Under the pieces are notes generated by a model. That model made no database searches, had not been told where the DNA came from, and worked only from the letters and a program-made list of their open reading frames with translations. This document shows positions 58,105-64,000 of a stretch of 64,000 nucleotides of DNA, piece after piece. The stretch comes from Streptomyces sp. NBC_00576. Its GTDB lineage: Bacteria > Actinomycetota > Actinomycetes > Streptomycetales > Streptomycetaceae. Location: NCBI RefSeq assembly GCF_036345175.1, contig NZ_CP107780.1, forward strand, positions 4,154,001 through 4,218,000, read 5' to 3'. The translations under genes and the position numbers were made by a program. The first letter of the stretch is position 1; every line of letters starts with the position of its first letter.

Positions 58105-58977
58105 ATGGCGGCAAGACCTCAGCCAACCGCCAGGCGGATCGGACTCGGCCATGAACTACGGCAGTTGCGCAAGGAAGCCGGGCTCACCATCGCTCAAGCC
58201 GTCGACGGCCTGAGCGTCGACGAGAGCACCCTCCAACGCGTCGAGACCGGCTGGAAGTCCTTCCGGCAGGCCGGCCACCTGCGGGAACTGCTGGAGCGCT
58301 ACGGCATCACCGACGACGACCAGATGGACCGGCTCGTCGCCCTCCAGCGCGAGGCGTCCAGCCGGGAATGGTGGTCGGACGGCAGCACGAACATGCTCTC
58401 CGGCATGCCCCGCTTCCTCGGCATCGAGGCCGCGGCCCGGGAAATCCGCGCCTTCCACCCGACCGTCGTCCCGGGCCTGCTTCAGGCCGAGCTGTACGCA
58501 CGTGCCGTACACGAACTGCACAAGCTCATTGACGAGACCACGTCCGAGTTCATGGAGCAGAGCGTGCGTCTGCGGATGAAGCGGAAGGAGGCGCTGACCC
58601 GCGAGGACGACCCCGTGAAGCTCTGGGTCGTTCTCAACGAACCGGCCCTGCGGTATCCCGTCGGCAGCGCCGATGTGATGCGGGAGCAGTACGACGAACT
58701 GGGCAAGCTGGCCGCCCTGGAGAACGTCACCATCCAGGTGCTCCCCCAGGGAGAGCGGGGCTACGTGGCATTCCACGACGTGAACATCATGATCCTCGGC
58801 GACGGGCTGCCGACGACCATCCAGAGCGACACCGCGATGCGCACCGTCGCCGTCACTGACAAGCCCCGCGAAGTCGGTCGGTTCTCCCGGATGTTCGACG
58901 TCATGGCGTCGAACGCCCTTCCCCCACGCGACACACCGAAGATCCTGAACCAGCTAGCGCGAGAGATCACAGAATGA
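58105..58977 (+). CDS. XRE-family regulator with DUF5753
   Basis: 290 residues. HTH: LGHELRQLRKEAGLTIAQAV and VDESTLQRVETGWKSF; DUF5753: HPTVVPGLLQAELYARAV, LWVVLNEPALRYPVGS, AALENVTIQVLPQGERGY, MRTVAVTDKPREV. ATG 58105 preferred over 58084 since GGGGA lies upstream. Coupled by ATGA to a DUF397 gene. Divergent from four small genes, the same layout as at 10.5-12.2 kb. Confidence 0.93.
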   Translation: MAARPQPTARRIGLGHELRQLRKEAGLTIAQAVDGLSVDESTLQRVETGWKSFRQAGHLRELLERYGITDDDQMDRLVALQREASSREWWSDGSTNMLSGMPRFLGIEAAAREIRAFHPTVVPGLLQAELYARAVHELHKLIDETTSEFMEQSVRLRMKRKEALTREDDPVKLWVVLNEPALRYPVGSADVMREQYDELGKLAALENVTIQVLPQGERGYVAFHDVNIMILGDGLPTTIQSDTAMRTVAVTDKPREVGRFSRMFDVMASNALPPRDTPKILNQLAREITE

Positions 58978-59186
58978 ACACACAGCCAGCCACGAACACG
59001 GCACCCCTTCCGGAGGGCATGGACTGGGTCAAGTCCTCCTACAGCAACAACGGCGGCAACTGCATAGAGATCTCCAACGACCTCCCCGGCGTTGTCCCCG
59101 TCCGCGACAGCAAGACCCCTCACGGGCCGATCCTGGTCGCTTCAGAAGCGGCTTGGGGCACCTTCGTGGAACACATCAAGCGCTGA
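58974..59186 (+). CDS. DUF397-domain protein
   Basis: 70 residues: MDWVKSSYSNNGGNCIEISN, VVPVRDSKTPHGP, AAWGTFVEHIKR. Complete DUF397 domain, coupled to the preceding XRE gene by ATGA overlap. Convergent with the DHPS-like gene, 19 bp apart. Confidence 0.93.
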   Translation: MNTQPATNTAPLPEGMDWVKSSYSNNGGNCIEISNDLPGVVPVRDSKTPHGPILVASEAAWGTFVEHIKR

Positions 59187-59205
59187 CCGCACAGTCTGAA
59201 GGAGC

Positions 59206-60141
59206 TCAGTGAGTGGTCGGCTCGGTCTTGTCCAGACCGAAGGCTTGAGGGCCGAGTGCCCGGAGAGCAGTCAATATCGCCCTGATCTGAGGCACTTCGT
59301 GAGTGCGGTAGATACCTGTTCCTCCGAGATGCGCCAAAACCGTAAAGAAGCCTTCGGCGGTGCGGAACTCATCTTCGAATAGACCGAAGGCGTGAGGCAA
59401 GGCGTGGCAGATTGGAATCCCTATCCGTCGAAGCCTGAATGTATTCAGGAGGGCCCGCCCCTGATAGTGAGTGCGAATATTGGCGGCTACAGATCTCTCG
59501 TGAGAGAAGCCAATTCCGGGGTCAATGACGATTCGATCGACCCCAACTGAGCGAGCGTGATCCACGCGCCTCTCAAAGTAGTCAAGCATCCTAGGAATGG
59601 GGTCTTGGTCGATGCCCTTGGCGCTCACATCCCGAGAGTTCTGCCCTTCGACATAGCAAAGAATAACTGTCGCCTGATGGTCGGCCAGCATAGGGAATAT
59701 TTCACCGTCTGATGCCAACCCTCCGGAGTAATTCAGCAGGAGCGCCCCCGCTTCCAGGCACGATCGGGCAACGGCAGGCTCATAGGTCTCGATCGAAACG
59801 GCGATACCTTCCGAAGTAAGCCCCTTCACGACTGGCACCAAGGCGGAGATCTGTTCTTGTGCAGTGACCTGCACAGTATGGGGGTTGCTTGACTCGGCGC
59901 CGACATCGACGATATCGGCTCCTTGCGCAGCGAGAATACGCCCTTTCCGGATAGCGGAGTGGGTTGAGGTCGCAATGCTCTCCCGATAGGTGGAGTCTTG
60001 AGAAAGATTGACGCATCCCATGATGGCGGGGGTGGTGTCGACATCGATTTCTCGATCCCCCACGCGAAGCGGGTCGACAGGTAGGGAAAGATCGTCCTCA
60101 AATCGCCGCGCCAGATCTATCAAATCGGTAAGGGAAATCAT
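59206..60141 (-). CDS. dihydropteroate synthase-like protein, divergent
   Basis: 311 residues. DHPS barrel motifs in altered form: TTPAIMGCVNLSQDSTY (usual IMG-x-N-x-TPDSF), GADIVDVGAESSNP (usual DVGGESTRPG), VSIETYEP (usual IDTY), LLNYSGG, VIDPGIGFSH (usual DPGIGFGK) and a C-terminal RTHEV. Several pterin/pABA-site residues therefore differ, including the Lys of the DPGIGFGK loop. GC content is visibly lower than neighbours and codon use less biased, suggesting transfer. It is unlikely to be the housekeeping FolP; it could be a DHPS paralog with another pterin-like substrate. Confidence 0.8.
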   Translation of the reverse strand: MISLTDLIDLARRFEDDLSLPVDPLRVGDREIDVDTTPAIMGCVNLSQDSTYRESIATSTHSAIRKGRILAAQGADIVDVGAESSNPHTVQVTAQEQISALVPVVKGLTSEGIAVSIETYEPAVARSCLEAGALLLNYSGGLASDGEIFPMLADHQATVILCYVEGQNSRDVSAKGIDQDPIPRMLDYFERRVDHARSVGVDRIVIDPGIGFSHERSVAANIRTHYQGRALLNTFRLRRIGIPICHALPHAFGLFEDEFRTAEGFFTVLAHLGGTGIYRTHEVPQIRAILTALRALGPQAFGLDKTEPTTH

Positions 60142-60154
60142 CCGACCTCACTCT

Positions 60155-60587
60155 CAACTAGATACTTTGCGCAGATCCACCGGGACCTCGGCGCGTCGGA
60201 GAGGGCACGCCCGCTGGCGGAACGCGCGCTGCGCCTGCACGAGTCCAGCGTGCCGGCGGTCATATCGACGAGGCGGCGTACGGGCCGGACGACCCCTACG
60301 TGAGCTTTGACCTGATTGCACTGGCGAACGTTCACGTCGACCTCGGCGACTACGCCACGGCCGTGCCGCTGATCTCGCGGGCGCTGCGGATCCGCGAGGC
60401 CAGGTACGCACCGGACCACCTGTACATCGGGTACGTACTGCTGTTCAAGGCCCAAGTCCTGCACACGTTGAACGACCCGACGGCAGTGGACCTCGCGCGC
60501 CGGGGTGCACAGATCATGCACACCCGACTGGGCAAGACCCACCCCAAGACCCTGGACGCATTCGCTCTGGTCAACCGTCTAGGTTGA
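60155..60587 (+). pseudogene. truncated, frameshifted TPR-repeat gene end
   Basis: Reads FAQIHRDLGASERARPLAER, ALRLHES in one frame, then about 60255-60587 in another frame DEAAYGPDDPYVSFDLIALA, DYATAVPLISRALRIREARY, and ends LDAFALVNRLG. These are consecutive tetratricopeptide units of the kind ending actinobacterial NB-ARC/TPR proteins; the frame changes near 60250 and no start exists. The 5' part of the gene is missing, presumably lost when the DHPS-like gene arrived. Confidence 0.7.
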
Positions 60588-60624
60588 CGACGCCGCCCTA
60601 GCGGCCGACGAGCCGACGGAGCAG

Positions 60625-60790
60625 GCGCTTTGTGCGCGGTCTGGAAGGACCCGAGTTCGTCAGGCAGGTCTCGCCAGGGCGAGCAGGTGCGGTATTTCCA
60701 CGCGATGGCCTCCAACGTCCGGCGGTGATCGGCCCGCCGTCGTCCACGGACCGGATCGGCCGGCATCAGCGGCTCGATCCGGTCCCGCAT
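60625..60790 (-). pseudogene. IS5-type transposase N-terminal fragment
   Basis: From ATG 60790: RDRIEPLMPADPVRGRRRAD, then HRRTLEAIAWKYRTCSPWRD and LPDELGSFQTAHK, the N-terminal DDE transposase segment typical of IS5/IS4-type elements in Streptomyces (IAWKYRTGSPWRDLP). After TAHK similarity ends. No inverted repeats or target duplication were found. The bases 60800-60893 hold nothing recognised. Confidence 0.75.
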
Positions 60791-60893
60791 CGCATCGCAT
60801 CAGTGATCAACAGCCGGACAGACACATCCGATCAGCTGACCAGCCCATCAAAGAGACACGCGCCAGGGGCGGCGGGGCCGGACACAACCGCGC

Positions 60894-63800
60894 CTAACTC
60901 ACCCGATACCCCCGAATCACCCTGTACTCCACGGCTCCCCCGTCCGCGAACCCCGCGCTCGCCCGCAGCGACACATACCCACCGGACGCGGGCCGCCCGG
61001 GCAACGGCACCACCCACGCGTCCCGCCCGGCCTTCACGGGTCGCGCCTTCCGCCAACTGCCCCCGTCGTCGTACGACACCTCCACCGACACCGACCGCAC
61101 CGCCGAAGCGGCAGCCCCCGGCTGCCGTACGAGCCGCATCGGCACGACCGGCAGCCTGCCCGTGTTGCTCTGATCGACAACGGGCGCGAAGTCGAAGGCC
61201 GACAGCCCGACCGCCTCCTGCCCGCTCACCTCACCGGAGCGGAAGGTCCAGGAGCCGCTGATGCTCGTACCCAGCCCGAAGCCTCCGTTGGCCGCGCTGC
61301 GCTCGGCGGAGTACTCCAGGCGGTAGGTCGACTCGGCCGCCGGGACTGTGCCCGAGGCGTCGGTCCACGGGTAGTTCAGCTCCACGAGTTTCTGGTCGCG
61401 GTAGTAGAAGGCGACCCTGCTCTTGTCGTACGACGAGTAGCCGGTGTGGCCCGCCTGGTCGCCGGCCATCGGGACGTTGAAGGAGAGGCGGTTGCCCTCG
61501 CGGGTGACGAACGTCGTGCGGGTGAAGCGTGGGCCGGGTACCGCTTTCTGCCAGGTCACGGTGTAGCGCTTGCCGGGCTTGTAGGTCTCGTAGTCGCTGA
61601 AGAACTGGGTCTGGAAGGTCCCGTCGGCCGCGTACTGGTTGTAGCGCGTCTCCCACATCGTGTCGTCGGCCTTGTAGTACAGGGTTCGGCTGCCCGGGGT
61701 GTCGAACCAGCTGGCGCCCGCCGACAGCGCGCTCCCGCCCTCCGGTGGGAAGCCGAAGTTGTGCTGGAACGCCCGCGAGGGCGCACCTGTCGTCGCCGAA
61801 GTCACCGAGTAGTACCGCTGCTTCACCTGCGCCAGTTCGCTCTGCCTGACCACCCGGCTGAAGTTCGTCGGCAGATGGCCCCGTTCGAACCACACCAGCA
61901 CGTATTCGTACGGCGAGTCGTTGTACGTGCCGTCCGCGCCCTTCTTCGCCCAGAAGCCGCGTACGTCCGCGACCAGCGCCCCCTCCCCCGGGCCCACGTC
62001 GTCGCCCAGGGCGGCCGTGAACAGTTTGCCGAAGGAGTCGGCGGTGACCCGCATGCCGAAGCCCGTCCCGTTGGTCAGTTCGCGGCGGAAGCCGACCGCC
62101 GCGAGGCGCAGGCTCGCGTCCTTGCGGGGGAGGGTCGCCGAGACGGGTGTGGCCTTGCGGGCGTCGAGGACGATCTCGCTGTCGCCGGTCACCGTGAGGG
62201 TGGGGCGGGCCAGCAGTGTCGTACTGCCGTCCGATGCCGTGATGACCGACGCGTCGACCGTGTAGCGGCCCTCCGGTACGGCGACCGTGCCCGAGCCGGA
62301 CGGGTCGTACACGAAGCGGTAGACCGAGCCGTCGAGGCTCATGATGTCGGTCCAGTAGTTCGCCGCCGGGTTGCCCGCGCGGTCGATGACCTTGACCGTC
62401 AGGTTGTGGGTGGGGGTGGCCTTGGTGATCGTGAGCGGTACGCGGATCGAGGTCCCGGTCGTCGCGTCCGCGCCCACCAGCGCGCCCTCGAACACGCCCG
62501 TGCCGCTCTGGACGCGCGTGTCGGCGGTCAACGTCACCGTGGTCGCCTCGCCCGGCGGGACGGTCGTCCTCTCCGGGCTGACCGTGAACATGCCGGCCGG
62601 CGCAGCGGAACCGCCGGGGCCGGTCACCTTCGCCGCGAAGTCCAGGGTCACCGGGTCCTTGCCGTCGTTGCGGTAGGTCACCGCCTTGACCACCGGCACG
62701 TCGTCGTCGGCCGGGGCGGCCTGGGTGCCCAGGGGCAGGGCGGTCGGGGTGGCGAGGACGGACTGGTGGACGGCGCGGGCCACATCCACCCGGCCCGCGC
62801 CCTGCGCGTTGACGTTCGCGCCGGGAGTGGGTGTCGCCGACGCCATGAGGGCCGCCTTGAGCTCGGCCGCCCGCCAGCCGGGGTGCTGTCCGGCGAGCAG
62901 GGCCGCTGCTCCGGACACGTGCGGGGTGGCCATGGAGGTGCCGGAGAGGGAGGTGTAGCCGGGCTCGACCTCGATGTAGTCGCTGCCCGCGTGCACGGCC
63001 CGCGCGGCGACGATGTCGACGCCCGGTGCGGTGATCTCCGGCTTGATCGCGCCGTCCTCGCGCGGGCCCCGGCTGGAGAAGTCGGCCATGACGTCCTGCT
63101 TGTCGACGGCGCCCACGGAGAGCGCGGCGTCCGCGGTGGACGGGGAGTCGACCGAGCCGTCCGCGCTGCCGTCGTTGCCTGCGGCGAGCACGAAGAGGGC
63201 ACCGGTCTTCGCGGTCAGCGTGTTCACGGCCTGTTCCAGGACGTCCTCGCCCGGGGCGTCGTCACCGCCGAGGCTCATGCTGACGATCTGCGCCCGGGGC
63301 GCGGCCCACTCCATCCCGGCCAGGATCGCCGAGTCGGGGCAGGAGCGGTCGGGGCACACCTTGCCGATCAGCAGGGACGCGCCCGGCGCGACCCCCTTGT
63401 ACTTCGCGCCGCCGCCCGCCACCGTCGACGCCACGTGCGTGCCGTGGCCGACCAGGTCGTCGGTGTCGGCGGCGTCGGTGAAGTTGACGGCCTCCTTGAT
63501 CCGTCCGGCCAGGTCGGGGTGGGTGGCGTCGACTCCGGTGTCCAGGACGGCGACCGTGACGCCCGTGCCGTCGTACCCCGCCTGCCATTCCGTGGGCGCG
63601 CCGATCTGCGGCACGCTCCGGTCCAGGCTGATCTGCCGCTTGCCGTCCAGCCAGAGTTTGGCGATGCCGCTCGCCGTGCGCAGTCCCGTCGTACGGCTGC
63701 CGGTGGTCACCCCGTCCCAGAAGGTGGCCGCCGTCTCCTTCGCCACGGCCACTGCCGCGCCGTCGACGGCTCGCAGGGTGCGGGTCACCCTGGCTCCGTC

Positions 63801-64000
63801 CGTGGCGCGCAGGCTTCGGCTGCCGAGCGTCGCGTCGGCGTACGTCACGATCGTGGGCAGTACGGCCGTACTGGCGTCGTCGTACCCGGCCGCGACCAGG
63901 CCCGTCACATCGAACAGCCGCTCGTCGACCTGGCCGCCGGCGACCATGCGGAGGGCGTCGTTCGGGACGACGTACTGGTGGCCGTCGCGTTCGAACTGCT
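60894..64000 (-). CDS. subtilisin-like serine protease, S8 family (N-terminus beyond window)
   Basis: At least 1034 residues, open through the right edge. Catalytic triad: Asp in VAVLDTGVDATHPDL, His in GHGTHVASTVAGG, Ser in SLSGTSMATPHVSGAAALLA; oxyanion-region LAAGNDGS. Upstream residues (QFERDGHQYVVPNDAL) are the end of a propeptide region. After the protease domain (to about 400) come beta-rich accessory domains, including an Ig-like segment (YRNDGKDPVTLDFAAKVTGP) and a long C-terminal domain. Expected to be secreted; signal peptide not in view. The stop is TAG. Confidence 0.93.
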   Translation of the reverse strand, partial: QFERDGHQYVVPNDALRMVAGGQVDERLFDVTGLVAAGYDDASTAVLPTIVTYADATLGSRSLRATDGARVTRTLRAVDGAAVAVAKETAATFWDGVTTGSRTTGLRTASGIAKLWLDGKRQISLDRSVPQIGAPTEWQAGYDGTGVTVAVLDTGVDATHPDLAGRIKEAVNFTDAADTDDLVGHGTHVASTVAGGGAKYKGVAPGASLLIGKVCPDRSCPDSAILAGMEWAAPRAQIVSMSLGGDDAPGEDVLEQAVNTLTAKTGALFVLAAGNDGSADGSVDSPSTADAALSVGAVDKQDVMADFSSRGPREDGAIKPEITAPGVDIVAARAVHAGSDYIEVEPGYTSLSGTSMATPHVSGAAALLAGQHPGWRAAELKAALMASATPTPGANVNAQGAGRVDVARAVHQSVLATPTALPLGTQAAPADDDVPVVKAVTYRNDGKDPVTLDFAAKVTGPGGSAAPAGMFTVSPERTTVPPGEATTVTLTADTRVQSGTGVFEGALVGADATTGTSIRVPLTITKATPTHNLTVKVIDRAGNPAANYWTDIMSLDGSVYRFVYDPSGSGTVAVPEGRYTVDASVITASDGSTTLLARPTLTVTGDSEIVLDARKATPVSATLPRKDASLRLAAVGFRRELTNGTGFGMRVTADSFGKLFTAALGDDVGPGEGALVADVRGFWAKKGADGTYNDSPYEYVLVWFERGHLPTNFSRVVRQSELAQVKQRYYSVTSATTGAPSRAFQHNFGFPPEGGSALSAGASWFDTPGSRTLYYKADDTMWETRYNQYAADGTFQTQFFSDYETYKPGKRYTVTWQKAVPGPRFTRTTFVTREGNRLSFNVPMAGDQAGHTGYSSYDKSRVAFYYRDQKLVELNYPWTDASGTVPAAESTYRLEYSAERSAANGGFGLGTSISGSWTFRSGEVSGQEAVGLSAFDFAPVVDQSNTGRLPVVPMRLVRQPGAAASAVRSVSVEVSYDDGGSWRKARPVKAGRDAWVVPLPGRPASGGYVSLRASAGFADGGAVEYRVIRGYRVS

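Noticed and set aside
1..64000. tRNA, rRNA or CRISPR loci
   Set aside because: I saw no cloverleaf with a conserved T-loop, no rRNA segment and no regularly spaced repeats in the window.

Overview
The window is about 70% GC or higher, uses many GTG and TTG starts, and couples most genes by ATGA/GTGA overlaps. Gene content is that of a Streptomyces chromosome: WhiJ-type XRE/DUF5753 regulators with DUF397 partners, purE-purK next to a GtrA protein and a two-component pair, a SigB-type sigma factor with anti-sigma and STAS genes, a hut cluster, and small CxxC proteins.

Layout. 1-1.3 kb: end of an XRE/DUF5753 gene, two small membrane proteins and an orphan DUF397 gene. 1.4-7.2 kb: dipeptidase-purE-purK operon, GtrA protein, histidine kinase and response regulator. 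7.4-10.5 kb: peptide (POT) transporter with a terminator-like leader, then a divergent MarR/NmrA pair with two operator copies. 10.5-12.3 kb: XRE-DUF397 pair facing three coupled small genes. 12.3-16.4 kb: four surface-protein genes ending in LANTG/LPQTG sorting signals. 16.6-20.7 kb: anti-sigma, STAS, SigB-type sigma factor and a sigma-like/zinc-finger/TM/ricin-lectin fusion. 20.9-27.5 kb: secreted metalloprotease and hutU-M20 hydrolase-hutF-hutI. 27.6-34.8 kb: PLP decarboxylase, a roadblock/PATAN signalling operon, an RpiR regulator and a HutH-like lyase with an altered MIO motif. 35-43 kb: 4-hydroxyphenylacetate (hpa) catabolic operon with HpaR-like and AraC regulators. 44-49 kb: MFS transporter, GMC oxidoreductase and aldehyde dehydrogenase. 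49-51.3 kb: MarR gene, a chimeric gene scar and a membrane protein.

The most striking region is 51.3-55.6 kb. A 2.8-kb element carrying a large serine recombinase has integrated inside the cystathionine beta-synthase gene, exactly between catalytic domain and regulatory CBS-pair domain. The displaced host CBS-pair fragment lies on one side. On the other side the element supplies its own divergent CBS-pair coding end in frame, so an intact but domain-swapped enzyme is rebuilt. An 11-bp identical core is found at both ends, and the rejoined ends form a dyad-armed attP. The element also encodes two tiny, mutually similar proteins.

55.7-64 kb: SGNH hydrolase, an operon of small proteins (one frameshifted) facing another XRE-DUF397 pair, a lower-GC dihydropteroate-synthase-like gene among a TPR pseudogene and an IS5-type transposase scrap, and a subtilisin-like protease that runs off the right edge.
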